Source of the DNA: DUUS01 sp964416365
GTDB taxonomy: Bacteria; Bacillota_I; Bacilli_A; RF39; UBA660
DNA: 32,820 nt
Assembly (NCBI GenBank): GCA_964416365.1
Contig: CAYQDO010000006.1
Location: 1-32,820 of the forward strand
Direction: 5' to 3'
Shown piece after piece: positions 24,953 through 32,820 of this stretch (positions within the stretch are counted from its first letter, which is position 1; each line of letters begins with the position of its first letter). The notes beneath the pieces were generated by a model. The model was not told where the DNA came from. It saw only the letters and a program-made list of their open reading frames with translations, and made no database searches. Both the position numbers and the translations under genes were made by a program.

Positions 24953-25075
24953 ATGGTAGGAACATATCAACCTAATAACCGTAAAAAAAGTAAAAAACAA
25001 GGTTTTTTTGCTCGTAAAGGTTCAAAAATATTAAAGCAAAGAAGAAAAAAAGGACGTAAAGTTCTTTCTAAATAA
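24953..25075 (+). CDS. rpmH: 50S ribosomal protein L34
   Basis: Large-subunit protein. The 40-residue basic product reads MVGTYQPNNRKKSKKQGFFA and ends QRRKKGRKVLSK, the family ends, with TYQPN near the start. About four residues shorter than usual, with the gap after ARKGS. GGAGGTG lies six bases before the ATG. It is too short for the supplied ORF list. Followed by a hairpin before rnpA. Confidence 0.95.
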   Translation: MVGTYQPNNRKKSKKQGFFARKGSKILKQRRKKGRKVLSK

Positions 25076-25100
25076 ACCACATTATTTCAACGTGGTTTTT
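25074..25100 (+). terminator. Terminator or attenuator between rpmH and rnpA
   Basis: AAACCAC (25074-25080) pairs with GTGGTTT (25092-25098), followed by T residues. It overlaps the rpmH stop. Likely gives more rpmH than rnpA mRNA. Confidence 0.7.
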
Positions 25101-25113
25101 ATTAAGGAGAAAA

Positions 25114-25449
25114 ATGAAAAAAGCAGATCGTATTAAAAATAAAATTGAGTTTGATAATTTTATTAAAAAAACAAAATTCGTGAAAAATGCTTTTTTTATT
25201 GTTCATTTTTCTTCAAAAAAAAAGGAAAACAGTAGATTTGGCATTGCGGTTGGAACAAAGATTGGAAATGCCGTAATAAGAAATCAATTTAAAAGAAGAA
25301 TTAGAGAAATTATTAAGGAAGAAAGAAATATATTTAAAAATAACTTAGATTATATTATAATAGTTAGGAAGCAATGCACTGTATTGACTTATCAAAAAAT
25401 GAAAGAAGAATTAATTCAATTAATTAAAATGGTGAAAGAAAATGAATAA
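25114..25449 (+). CDS. rnpA: Ribonuclease P protein component
   Basis: Protein subunit of the tRNA 5'-processing ribozyme. The 111-residue basic product has FAIV-like SRFGIAVGTKIGNAVIRNQFKRRIREIIKEE (about 41-70), which contains the RNR-type RNA-binding motif, and FIVHFSSKK earlier. AAGGAG lies five bases upstream. Its end overlaps the yidC start by eight bases. Confidence 0.97.
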   Translation: MKKADRIKNKIEFDNFIKKTKFVKNAFFIVHFSSKKKENSRFGIAVGTKIGNAVIRNQFKRRIREIIKEERNIFKNNLDYIIIVRKQCTVLTYQKMKEELIQLIKMVKENE

Positions 25450-26377
25450 AACAAAAAAACTACTTATATTAATGGCAATTACATTATTTATGGTAACAGG
25501 TTGTACTACATACTTAGCTGATGATAATCGTAAAAGGATTACAAATGAAGAAACCGGTCAAAGTTTACCTTCAAATATATTATGTAAACCAACAAATGAA
25601 CAATTAATTAAAATATATGAAAAGCATGAATCAAAAATGGTAATTAAATTAAAAGATTTACCAGTATGTAAAGATTTAAAAATTTATGATTCAGAATCTT
25701 ATCCTGGTTTATGGGCTCAACTATTTGTCATACCTTTAGCTTGGTATATTATCAAAGTTGGTTTACTATTTAAAAATTATGGTATAGCTGTAATGATCGT
25801 TGGTGTTTTAATTAGAGTAGTGCTTTTACCATTTACAATTAAAACTGCCAAACAATCAGCCAATATGAAAAAAGCTCAACCAGAATTAAGAAGATTAGAA
25901 GAAAAGTACAAGAATAATAATGATAAAGAAGCTATGATGTTAAAAAGTCAAGAAATGATGATGATTTATAAAAAACATAACGTCAGTCCTGTTGGAGGAT
26001 GTTTAGTATCATTTATCCAATTACCAATTTTTTTAGCATTTTTGGAAGCTATTAACAGAATCCCAGCAATCTTCGAAGCTAAATTATTTAAGTTTCAATT
26101 AGGAACAACCCCTTTAAAAGGTTTTTCTAGCGGAAACTATTGGTATATAATTTTAGTAATCTTAATTATATTAACTACTTATCTATCGTTTAAAAACAAC
26201 GCTAATACTGCTGGCAGTTTAGATCAAGAGAAACAAATGAAGTTTATGACAAACTTTATGTTATTATTTATTTCCATAGCTTCATTAAGTCTACCAAGTG
26301 CTATCGCATTATATTGGATTGCCACAAATGGATTTAGTGTTGTTCAAAATTTAATTATTAAAAAAAGGAGTAGTTAA
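25442..26377 (+). CDS. yidC: Membrane protein insertase YidC (lipoprotein form)
   Basis: Inserts and folds membrane proteins; in Bacillus SpoIIIJ is also needed for sporulation. The 311-residue product has a lipoprotein signal with lipobox VTGC (Cys21), an extracellular region, then the conserved core with the hydrophilic-groove Arg in VLIRVVLLPF (Arg125), KMKKAQPELRRLEEKY coiled region, and further membrane helices (about 180-305) with the final basic tail KKRSS. Whether it is SpoIIIJ-like cannot be told from sequence alone. Confidence 0.96.
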   Translation: MNKTKKLLILMAITLFMVTGCTTYLADDNRKRITNEETGQSLPSNILCKPTNEQLIKIYEKHESKMVIKLKDLPVCKDLKIYDSESYPGLWAQLFVIPLAWYIIKVGLLFKNYGIAVMIVGVLIRVVLLPFTIKTAKQSANMKKAQPELRRLEEKYKNNNDKEAMMLKSQEMMMIYKKHNVSPVGGCLVSFIQLPIFLAFLEAINRIPAIFEAKLFKFQLGTTPLKGFSSGNYWYIILVILIILTTYLSFKNNANTAGSLDQEKQMKFMTNFMLLFISIASLSLPSAIALYWIATNGFSVVQNLIIKKRSS

Positions 26378-26378
26378 T

Positions 26379-26990
26379 ATGGAAGTATATGTTTATGAAG
26401 GAAAAGAAGAAAAAGGATTATTAGAAAAAGCTATAATTGATCTTAATGTTACTGAAGAAGATATTTTATACAAAACCGAAGAAAAAAAAGCAGGATTATT
26501 CAAAGGAACAGTTTATAAATTATCTATAATCAAAATCAGTGAAATATTAATATACTTAAAAGACTATTTAGCAACTATTACCAAAGATATGGGATTAGAA
26601 GTTACTTTTGAAACAAATATTAGAAATAAACAAGTAACTATTAAAATGTTTTCTGATAATAATGCCATATTAATAGGTAAGAATGGACAAACTTTATCAG
26701 CTTTAACTCTTTTATGCAAACAAGCATTATATACTCAATTAGGTATATATGTATATATAAACTTAGATGTTGAAAACTATAAGGATAAGCAAATTGGTCA
26801 TTTGGAAAGATTAGCTAAGAATATAGCTAGAGAAGTAAGACTTACGCAAACCCCAGTGATTATGGATAGTATGAATTCATATGAAAGAAGAATAGTTCAT
26901 AATATCCTAACAAATTTTAAAGGAGTTAAAACCGAAAGCGAAGGCGAAGAGCCAAATCGTCATATTATTGTAAAACCAGTAAAGGAGTAA
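26379..26990 (+). CDS. jag: RNA-binding protein Jag (KhpB)
   Basis: Jag/KhpB binds RNA and affects elongation and division in related cocci. The 203-residue product has an N-terminal Jag-N domain (residues 1-50), a KH domain with GKNGQTLSALTLLCKQ (about 100-116), and an R3H domain SYERRIVHNIL...ESEGEEPNRHIIVKP (about 165-202). Two bases after yidC, so the two are probably cotranslated. A terminator overlaps its stop. Confidence 0.96.
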   Translation: MEVYVYEGKEEKGLLEKAIIDLNVTEEDILYKTEEKKAGLFKGTVYKLSIIKISEILIYLKDYLATITKDMGLEVTFETNIRNKQVTIKMFSDNNAILIGKNGQTLSALTLLCKQALYTQLGIYVYINLDVENYKDKQIGHLERLAKNIAREVRLTQTPVIMDSMNSYERRIVHNILTNFKGVKTESEGEEPNRHIIVKPVKE

Positions 26991-27003
26991 ACTCCTTTTT
27001 TAT
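26981..27003 (+). terminator. Terminator after jag
   Basis: AAAGGAG-TAAA-CTCCTTT (26981-26998) followed by a T run. It overlaps the jag stop. Confidence 0.88.
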
Positions 27004-27031
27004 TTTCAGAAAAATGATTTTGTGCTATAAT
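27003..27031 (+). promoter_or_regulatory. Promoter of the mnmE operon
   Basis: TTTTCA (27003-27008), 17-base spacer and perfect TATAAT (27026-27031) preceded by TGTGC, an extended -10. It starts just after the jag terminator. Confidence 0.8.
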
Positions 27032-27051
27032 ACGTTGCGAGGTGAAGGACT

Positions 27052-28407
27052 ATGGATTCAACAATCTGTGCTATTTCAACAGCCCTTGGCGTTGGTGCCA
27101 TAAGTATAATCAGAGTTAGTGGTCCAGACGCTATTAAGATAGTTAATAGTATTTTTTCAGGTGCAGATTTAACTAAGGCCCACAGTCACACCATTCATTA
27201 TGGATTTATTACATATATAAACGAAAAAATCGATGAAGTTTTAATTAATATCATGCGTGCCCCAAAGACATTTACTACTGAGGATATAGTTGAAATCAAT
27301 AGTCATGGTGGTATTGCTACAACTAATAAAATCTTAGAAATTCTTTTAAACGCGGGGTGTAAGTTAGCTGAACCAGGCGAATTTACTAAAAGAGCTTTTT
27401 TAAATGGTCGAATAGATTTACTGGAAGCCGAAGCAGTAGGGGACTTAATATCCAGTGAAACGGAAAAATCAAGAAAACTTGCTATTAATCAAATCTCTGG
27501 CAAGCTTTCTAAACACATTAATGAATTACGTCAGGATATTATTAGTCTTCAAGCTAATATTGAAGTAAATATAGATTATCCAGAATATGAAGAAATTGAA
27601 ATAATTACCAATGATGTCTTAATTCCTAATCTAAAAAAAATAACCACAAAATTAAATGAATTATTAAAAGATGCCCAAAACGGTAAAATAATTAAAAATG
27701 GTATAGATGTTGCTATTATTGGTAAACCAAATGTCGGCAAAAGTAGTATTTTAAATGCCTTATTAGAAGAAAATAAAGCTATAGTAACTAATATTCCAGG
27801 TACAACCAGAGATATCGTGGAAGGACAAATAATTTTAAATGGCATTGCTTTAAATATCATTGATACTGCCGGAATTAGAGAAACAAGAGATGTTGTAGAA
27901 AAAATTGGAGTTCAAAAAAGTAAAGATATTAGTAAGAATGCTGATTTAATTATTTATGTTATTGACAATACAATTGAAGATATTAAAGAAGATTTAGATT
28001 ATTTAAAATCTTTAAAATCAAAAAGTATCATTATCTTTGTTAATAAAAACGATAAAAAATCTAAAATTAATCAAAATAAATTTAAAGATTATAAGCTTGT
28101 TTTTGGTAACACTATAACCAGAGAAGGTTTAGATAGCTTAAAGCAAACAATAATAGATTTATTTAATTTAGAAAATTTAGAGACTAAAGATTACACTTAT
28201 TTATCTAGTGCGCGTCAAATATCTTTAGTAACAAAATCTAAAGAAATAGTAGAACAAGCAATAAGTAGTTTAAATAATGGAGCTCCTATTGATTTAATAA
28301 CCGTAGATTTAAGAAATTGCTATGATACTTTAGGTGAAATTATAGGTGAAACCTATAAAGATGATTTATTAGATGAGTTATTTTCTAAATTTTGTTTAGG
28401 GAAGTAG
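27052..28407 (+). CDS. mnmE: tRNA modification GTPase MnmE
   Basis: Works with MnmG to add a carboxymethylaminomethyl or aminomethyl group to wobble uridine. The 451-residue product has an N-terminal tetrahydrofolate-binding domain (about 1-115), the G domain with G1 GKPNVGKSSILN (about 224-235), G2/G3 TTRDIVEGQ and DTAGIRE, G4 NKND, and the C-terminal catalytic cysteine in FCLGK. Full length. GAGGTGA lies seven bases before the ATG. Confidence 0.98.
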   Translation: MDSTICAISTALGVGAISIIRVSGPDAIKIVNSIFSGADLTKAHSHTIHYGFITYINEKIDEVLINIMRAPKTFTTEDIVEINSHGGIATTNKILEILLNAGCKLAEPGEFTKRAFLNGRIDLLEAEAVGDLISSETEKSRKLAINQISGKLSKHINELRQDIISLQANIEVNIDYPEYEEIEIITNDVLIPNLKKITTKLNELLKDAQNGKIIKNGIDVAIIGKPNVGKSSILNALLEENKAIVTNIPGTTRDIVEGQIILNGIALNIIDTAGIRETRDVVEKIGVQKSKDISKNADLIIYVIDNTIEDIKEDLDYLKSLKSKSIIIFVNKNDKKSKINQNKFKDYKLVFGNTITREGLDSLKQTIIDLFNLENLETKDYTYLSSARQISLVTKSKEIVEQAISSLNNGAPIDLITVDLRNCYDTLGEIIGETYKDDLLDELFSKFCLGK

Positions 28408-28415
28408 GAAAAATT

Positions 28416-30281
28416 ATGAAATACGAAATAATAGTAGTGGGAGGAGGTCACGCGGGTTGTGAAGCTGCTCATGCTGCAAGCAAAATAGAGCATAAAACAG
28501 CTTTAATTACTTCTAACATTAATAACATAGCTGATATGCCATGTAATCCATCTATTGGTGGAACCGCCAAGGGAATAGTTGTAAGAGAAATTGATGCCTT
28601 AGGTGGTCTTATGGGTAAAGTGTCAGATCAAAGTCTATTACAAATTAAGATGTTAAATAACGCTAAAGGACCTGCCGTTAGATCTCTACGCGCTCAAGCT
28701 GATAAAATTACCTACCCAAAAGAAATGCTAAAAGAATTAAGAAGCATACCTAATTTGGATATAATTGAAGGAATGGTAGAAAGATTGCTTGTAAGAGATC
28801 ACAAAATTCAAGGGATTGAACTAGAAGATGGCAAGCAAATTTTTTGTGATGTTCTGGTCTTAACTACAGGTACATATTTAAAAAGTAAGATTTTAATAGG
28901 AGATAAGACTAAAGAAGAAGGACCACATGGTGAAAGAAGTTCTAAATTTTTAAGTGATCATTTAAAAGAATTAGGATTTGAATTATTAAGATTAAAAACG
29001 GGAACTCCCCAACGCATAGATCGAAGTTCTATAGATTTTACTAAATTAAAAGCAGAACCAGGGGATAAAACTTATTGGACTTTCAGTTTTGATAATGAAC
29101 CAAGTTATAAAATAGATAAGCAACAAGACTGTTTTATTACATACACAACTGATGAAACTCACAAAATTATTAGAGATAACTTAAAAAGATCAGCAATGTA
29201 TAGCGGTAATGTTAAAGGCACCGGAACTAGATACTGCCCATCTATTGAGGACAAAGTAGTTAGATTTGCTGATAAAGAAAAACATCAATTATTCTTAGAA
29301 CCAGAAAGCGCATCTTATGACGATATTTATCTGCAAGGTTTTTCAACAAGTATGCCATATGACGTTCAAGAAAAAATGGTAAGAAGTTTGCCTGGTTTAG
29401 AAAATGCGAAAATTTTAAAATATGCTTATGCTATTGAATATGATGCTATAAACCCCGTGCAATTGAAACCTACTTTGGAAACGAAAATAATTGAAAATCT
29501 ATTCACGGCTGGGCAAATAAATGGAACAAGCGGTTATGAAGAAGCAGCTTGTCAAGGTCTTATGGCTGGAATAAATGCCGGTTTAAAGGTCGAAAATCAA
29601 GAACCATTAATCTTAAAAAGAAACGAAGCATATATTGGTGTTTTAATAGATGATTTGGTAACTAAAGGTACAATTGAACCTTATCGCTTACTTACCTCAA
29701 GAGCCGAATTTCGTTTAATATTAAGACATGATAACGCTGATCTTAGATTAAGAGAACACGGCTATAGAGTAGGTCTTATTGATGATATAAGACATCAAAA
29801 ACTTTTAAATAAAAAAGAATCAATTACCAATCTAATAGATATTTTAAAAACAAATAAAGTAACTCCTAAAAATATTCCCGTAAATTTAGAAAAAAAACTA
29901 GCAGGAGATAAGTTACATTCTGGATATACTTTATATGATTTAACAAAAAGACCAGAAATTAAAATAGAAGAATTTATCAAAAACAATTTAATTGAAAATA
30001 AATGGTCAGAGGCAATAATAGAAGCAGTTGAATTTAGCATTAAATATGAAGGATATATTGCCAAAACTTTTAAAGATGTGGAAAAATTATTAAAACTAGA
30101 AGAAAAACAAATACCTGAAGATATAAACTATGAAAAGGTACCGAATATTGCATCAGAAGCTAGAGAAAAATTCAAGAGAATAAAACCTCTTACTATTGCT
30201 CAAGCTTCAAGAATAAGTGGAGTAAACCCGGTTGATATATCATTACTTGCTGTCTATTTAAAGAAAGAGTATGGAAAATGA
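28416..30281 (+). CDS. mnmG: tRNA uridine-5-carboxymethylaminomethyl modification enzyme MnmG (GidA)
   Basis: FAD-dependent partner of MnmE. The 621-residue product begins KYEIIVVGGGHAGCEAAHAASK (FAD site), has CNPSIGGTAKGIVVREIDALGG (about 38-59), CPSIEDKVVRF (conserved Cys), TSGYEEAACQGLMAGINA and a C-terminal helical domain ending ASRISGVNPVDIS. ATG 28416 is chosen for the AGG eight bases upstream; an earlier in-frame ATG overlaps mnmE. Its TGA overlaps the rsmG ATG. Confidence 0.98.
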   Translation: MKYEIIVVGGGHAGCEAAHAASKIEHKTALITSNINNIADMPCNPSIGGTAKGIVVREIDALGGLMGKVSDQSLLQIKMLNNAKGPAVRSLRAQADKITYPKEMLKELRSIPNLDIIEGMVERLLVRDHKIQGIELEDGKQIFCDVLVLTTGTYLKSKILIGDKTKEEGPHGERSSKFLSDHLKELGFELLRLKTGTPQRIDRSSIDFTKLKAEPGDKTYWTFSFDNEPSYKIDKQQDCFITYTTDETHKIIRDNLKRSAMYSGNVKGTGTRYCPSIEDKVVRFADKEKHQLFLEPESASYDDIYLQGFSTSMPYDVQEKMVRSLPGLENAKILKYAYAIEYDAINPVQLKPTLETKIIENLFTAGQINGTSGYEEAACQGLMAGINAGLKVENQEPLILKRNEAYIGVLIDDLVTKGTIEPYRLLTSRAEFRLILRHDNADLRLREHGYRVGLIDDIRHQKLLNKKESITNLIDILKTNKVTPKNIPVNLEKKLAGDKLHSGYTLYDLTKRPEIKIEEFIKNNLIENKWSEAIIEAVEFSIKYEGYIAKTFKDVEKLLKLEEKQIPEDINYEKVPNIASEAREKFKRIKPLTIAQASRISGVNPVDISLLAVYLKKEYGK

Positions 30282-30997
30282 AAATAGAAGAATTTAAAGA
30301 GGCCCTACAAGAATTAAATATCAGTTTTACCGAGGAAACGCTAAATAAATTAGCAGTTTATTATGATTTTTTAAAAGAATATAATAGTCACACTAATTTA
30401 ACCGCTATCACATCTTTAGAACAAGTCTATTTAAAACATTTTTATGATTCTTTAACCATTGTTAAAGCTATAGATTTAAATAATATTAAAACGATACTAG
30501 ATATTGGAACAGGTGCGGGATTTCCCGGGGTAGTTTTAAAAATATTTTTCCCTCATATAGAAATTACTTTATTAGATTCTAACCATAAGAAGACAAAATT
30601 TTTAGAAATTCTAGTTAATAAGCTAGAATTAAATAAGACAAATATTATCTGTAGTCGCAGCGAAAATTATATTAAAAACAATAGAGAATTCTTTGATTTA
30701 GTTACCTCAAGAGCAGTTGCAGATTTAACTGTACTTACAGAATTATCTTTACCTTATGTAAAAGTAAGGGGCTTTTTTGTTTCCTACAAAGGTGATAGTA
30801 AAGTAGAAGTAGATGCTGCTTTATATGCTATGGAAAAATTAGGAGGAAAATTGAAAAGCATTATTAACTTAACTTTACCCAACGAAAATAGCAAAAGAAG
30901 TTTAGTGATTGTCGAAAAAATTACTAGTACACCTTCTTTATATCCAAGAACTTATGACAAAATTCTTAAAAAGCCATTGAAAATAATACAAAAATAA
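30278..30997 (+). CDS. rsmG: 16S rRNA m7G527 methyltransferase RsmG (GidB)
   Basis: Methylates guanosine 527 of 16S rRNA using S-adenosylmethionine; loss gives low-level streptomycin resistance in relatives. The 239-residue product has NLTAIT (about 37-42), the SAM motif LDIGTGAGFPGVVLKI (about 72-87) and ITLLDSNHKKTKFL (about 93-106), and SRAVADLTVLTELSLPYVK. Full length. Coupled to mnmG by ATGA. Confidence 0.97.
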   Translation: MKIEEFKEALQELNISFTEETLNKLAVYYDFLKEYNSHTNLTAITSLEQVYLKHFYDSLTIVKAIDLNNIKTILDIGTGAGFPGVVLKIFFPHIEITLLDSNHKKTKFLEILVNKLELNKTNIICSRSENYIKNNREFFDLVTSRAVADLTVLTELSLPYVKVRGFFVSYKGDSKVEVDAALYAMEKLGGKLKSIINLTLPNENSKRSLVIVEKITSTPSLYPRTYDKILKKPLKIIQK

Positions 30998-31032
30998 AGT
31001 AATATATAGATAGAATAGAAAAAGGGGCTCAA

Positions 31033-32193
31033 ATGATGGAAGCTAATCAAACAATTAATATGATTAATATTGATGATATTATTCCTAATCGTTTTCAACC
31101 ACGATTAACTTTTGATGAAAAAGCATTGAATGAGTTGTCAGCATCTATTAAAGAGCACGGGATAATTCAACCCCTTGTTTTAAGAAAATTAGGTGACAAG
31201 TATGAAATTGTTGCCGGAGAACGTAGGTATAAAGCAGCTACTTTAGCTGGACTTACTGAAGTACCAGCAATAATTGTTAATTTTGATGATAATACAAGTG
31301 CGGAAGTAGCTCTCATTGAAAATGTTCAAAGAAGAAATTTAACTTCGATAGAAGAAGCTAAATCTTATAAAAAGATTTTAGATAAAAATTATTTAACCCA
31401 AGAAGACCTAGCTAAAAAATTGGGTGTATCTCAATCAACAATAGCTAATAAACTCCGCTTACTTAATTTATCTTCAAATGCTCAAGAAGCTTTATTAAAT
31501 GAAAAGATAAGTGAAAGACATGCCCGTAGCTTACTACAAATGCCAAATCATGCTGAACAAGATTTAATGCTTAATAGAGTAGTTCAAGAGAGAATGACAG
31601 TTCGTCAGTTAGATACGGCCATTAAAGAAAAGTATGGGAAAACAAATGAACCTAATTTAGAATTAAAAATAGAAGAACCTATTTTTAATGTTCCATTTTT
31701 TGATGTACCTCAAACTCAGAAAGATTCAACAGAACCTGTTGTTCAAGTTATTGAAAATACCCATCCAGAAGAACCAATGATGGAAACTTTAGAAATATTC
31801 ACTGATAATGAATTACCTGTAAATGAACCTGAAACAGTCGAGTTAGAAAAACCAAGAAGCAATTTATTAAATATTTTTGATAGACCAGAATATCCTTCTT
31901 TAGAGGATCAACAAGTAAATTTATCTTTTGATAGAAATAGTCCTAATATTTTTGATACACAAGAAGAAGAAGAAAAACCTGTAGAAAAAGAAGTAGAAAA
32001 AATTCCTGAAACGGTTATAAATGAAATTAAAATAGAACCACTAAAACCGAGAATTAAAGAAAATGATCTTAGTTCAGTTGTTGCTGCATTCAAAGAGTTA
32101 GAAAAAGAAGTTAAAGAAGCTGGTTTCAAAATTAGTACAGAAGCTTTTGACTTTGAAGATTTATATCAAATTATTATAAAAATAGATAAATAA
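31033..32193 (+). CDS. noc: Nucleoid occlusion protein Noc (ParB family)
   Basis: ParB-like CTPase that binds NBS sites and blocks division over the nucleoid. The 386-residue product has the CTP-binding ParB domain (GERRYKAA, 62-69; LIENVQRRN, 94-102), a central HTH (LTQEDLAKKLGVSQSTIANKLRLL, 121-144) and a C-terminal dimer domain (about 346-386). SQSTIANK and ERHARSL carry Gln134, Lys140 and Arg162, the Noc-type residues that differ from ParB; the fourth position is Asn. It follows rsmG, as in B. subtilis. The N-terminus MMEANQTINMINIDD lacks the amphipathic helix that attaches Noc to the membrane. A 140-residue acidic linker, about 100 longer than usual, has repeated NVPFFDVP, LLNIFDRP and SPNIFDTQ motifs. 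GGGG lies five bases before ATG 31033. Confidence 0.92.
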   Translation: MMEANQTINMINIDDIIPNRFQPRLTFDEKALNELSASIKEHGIIQPLVLRKLGDKYEIVAGERRYKAATLAGLTEVPAIIVNFDDNTSAEVALIENVQRRNLTSIEEAKSYKKILDKNYLTQEDLAKKLGVSQSTIANKLRLLNLSSNAQEALLNEKISERHARSLLQMPNHAEQDLMLNRVVQERMTVRQLDTAIKEKYGKTNEPNLELKIEEPIFNVPFFDVPQTQKDSTEPVVQVIENTHPEEPMMETLEIFTDNELPVNEPETVELEKPRSNLLNIFDRPEYPSLEDQQVNLSFDRNSPNIFDTQEEEEKPVEKEVEKIPETVINEIKIEPLKPRIKENDLSSVVAAFKELEKEVKEAGFKISTEAFDFEDLYQIIIKIDK

Positions 32194-32247
32194 CCAGAAT
32201 AAGTGAAGTTGTAAGATAAAAGTGGACACAAAAATTCAAAAGTTTAA

Positions 32248-32396
32248 CAATGGACTGCTGAAGAAAAATTTGAAATTATTAAGCCTAATAGGAACTTTCA
32301 TGAATAGTATCATATGCTTATTTCACAGTAACTATGTCCGGTGGAGAAACTGCTACAACAATAACGGTACTGTTGGTTTAATATGCTATATAGGCT
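32248..32396 (+). pseudogene. Decayed transposase fragment (IS3-type OrfA-like)
   Basis: Frame 1 reads QWTAEEKFEIIK, and another frame reads VRWRNCYNNNGTVGL, the start and HTH end of IS3-type OrfA proteins; the pieces are separated by stops and a frame change. AGTGGACACAAAA just upstream (32220-32232) could be a terminal repeat remnant. Remnant status is clear; the IS family is inferred. Confidence 0.65.
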
Positions 32397-32505
32397 AGAA
32401 ATATATTTTTCAAATGCGGCTTATAGTCAAAATGAAGATCAAGAAAAAACCTTTAAAGCCCACGTTAGTATTGAAGACATACTTCGCCTTAATTTATATT
32501 ATTAG
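32383..32505 (+). CDS. Short open frame of uncertain status
   Basis: A 40-residue frame beginning MLYRLEIYFSNAAYSQNEDQ and ending SIEDILRLNLYY. No ribosome-binding site is visible and it starts within the transposase remnant. It may be a fragment of another gene brought by the element. I do not recognise it. Confidence 0.2.
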   Translation: MLYRLEIYFSNAAYSQNEDQEKTFKAHVSIEDILRLNLYY

Positions 32506-32660
32506 CAAGTTATAAGATTTAAAAAAAGATAAAAAACAAATTTTATTTTTTTTATGACATTTTTTGTAGATGACAATTGATATTCTTAAAATAAGAATTA
32601 AAGATAGGTTTATTTCTATTAAAAACTAGTAAATTTTTCAACCAATTATTTATATACAAA

Positions 32661-32820
32661 ACAAGAATGGTGGCTATCCTCGCCGTACACTACATATTCA
32701 AGTGGGTTTGCTTACGTGTTTCGCGTAAGCTCGTATGGAAACTTGAACAGTAACAGCGTGCAGAGTGCCTTTGGAGTACGACCTGTAATCTCAATTAATT
32801 CTGAAATAAGTGTAACAGGA
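32661..32820 (+). pseudogene. 3' part of a surface-protein gene with WWL...GVRPVI repeat-type end (partial)
   Basis: A frame open to the window edge contains EWWLSSP and AFGVRPVISI, the pattern of the DUF6273-like C-terminal domain common in large exported proteins of gut Bacillota. The frame is open only from 32595 and has no ATG, so upstream sequence seems lost and the gene is a fragment or begins by recombination. Base composition is clearly higher in GC than the surroundings. It continues beyond the window, so its end is unknown. Confidence 0.65.

Larger units (their letters stand above)
32194..32594. other. Non-coding, decayed region after noc
   Basis: Stops occur in all frames. Holds a transposase remnant, one tiny open frame and otherwise AT-rich spacer. 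No terminator for noc, no soj or spo0J, is visible. Confidence 0.7.

Noticed and set aside
24803..25000. Minus-strand 65-codon open frame across the origin and rpmH
   Set aside because: It runs over DnaA boxes and through the L34 gene in antisense, with no ribosome-binding site or family resemblance.
30520..30533. ATTTCCCGGGGTAG resembles a third Noc site
   Set aside because: It breaks the dyad at three positions and encodes the conserved GFPGVV of RsmG, so chance codon use explains it.
31033..32193. Spo0J/ParB as the name for the ParB-family gene
   Set aside because: SQSTIANK and ERHAR match Noc specificity positions, the gene follows rsmG, and perfect Noc sites exist in the window. ParB is presumably encoded outside it.
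32669..32758. Short plus-strand frame MVAILAVHYIFKW
   Set aside because: The other frame carries the recognisable EWWLSSP...GVRPVI pattern; this one is a shadow.
1..32820. tRNA or rRNA genes
   Set aside because: Apart from the tmRNA acceptor and T-loop, I found no cloverleaf with a T-loop and CCA, and no rRNA stretch.
1..32820. Mycoplasma-type code with TGA as tryptophan
   Set aside because: TGA ends yabG, yabP, holB and mnmG at conserved C-termini, and TGG is used for Trp.

Overview
The window is the replication-origin region of a low-GC (roughly 30% by eye) bacterium of the Bacillota, most likely class Bacilli. Gene order follows the Bacillus subtilis origin: rpmH-rnpA-yidC-jag-mnmE-mnmG-rsmG-noc runs rightward, and dnaA-dnaN-recF-gyrB-gyrA-SRP RNA-tadA-dnaX-ybaB-recR-bofA-holB-ricT-pth-mfd-spoVT-metG-tatD-3D protein-rsmA-yabG-veg-spoVG-yabP-yabQ-divIC runs leftward. 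TGA ends several genes (yabG, yabP, holB, mnmG), so this is the standard code and not the Mycoplasma code. A tmRNA tag ending in FA and a short 4.5S-like SRP RNA recall Mollicutes-related lineages. An uncultured gut Bacilli lineage is my best inference, not a demonstrated identity.

Layout. 18-369: tmRNA. 409-2677: divIC and a sporulation-rich block (yabQ, yabP, spoVG, veg, yabG). 2721-6408: rsmA, a secreted 3D-domain protein, tatD and metG, with a methionine T-box riboswitch at 6427-6626. 6658-15726: spoVT, mfd, pth, ricT, holB, a small bofA gene, recR, ybaB, dnaX and tadA. 15744-15822: SRP RNA. 15858-15957: three perfect ParB parS sites at the end of gyrA. 15918-24644: gyrA, gyrB, recF, a comK-family gene, dnaN and dnaA. 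24645-24952 and 23193-23309: two origin segments with DnaA boxes and a DnaA-trio-like TAA array. 24953-32193: rpmH through noc. 32194-32820: decayed DNA with a transposase remnant and the edge of a repetitive-family surface-protein gene of different base composition.

The genes start replication (dnaA, dnaN, dnaX, holB, gyrase), repair DNA (recF, recR, mfd), organise and segregate the chromosome (noc with its binding sites, parS sites for a ParB encoded elsewhere), mature RNA and tune translation (rnpA, tadA, mnmE, mnmG, rsmA, rsmG, pth, tmRNA), insert membrane proteins (yidC, SRP RNA) and form spores (yabP, yabQ, yabG, spoVG, spoVT, bofA). Compared with B. subtilis I see no rlbA/yaaA, rnmV, fin, tmk or soj-spo0J here. 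No clearly new multi-gene system is visible. The most interesting signals are regulatory palindromes doing two jobs (a parS that doubles as the gyrA terminator, and parS and Noc sites inside coding sequence), a Noc protein without the usual membrane-targeting N-terminus, and comK placed inside the dnaN-recF block.
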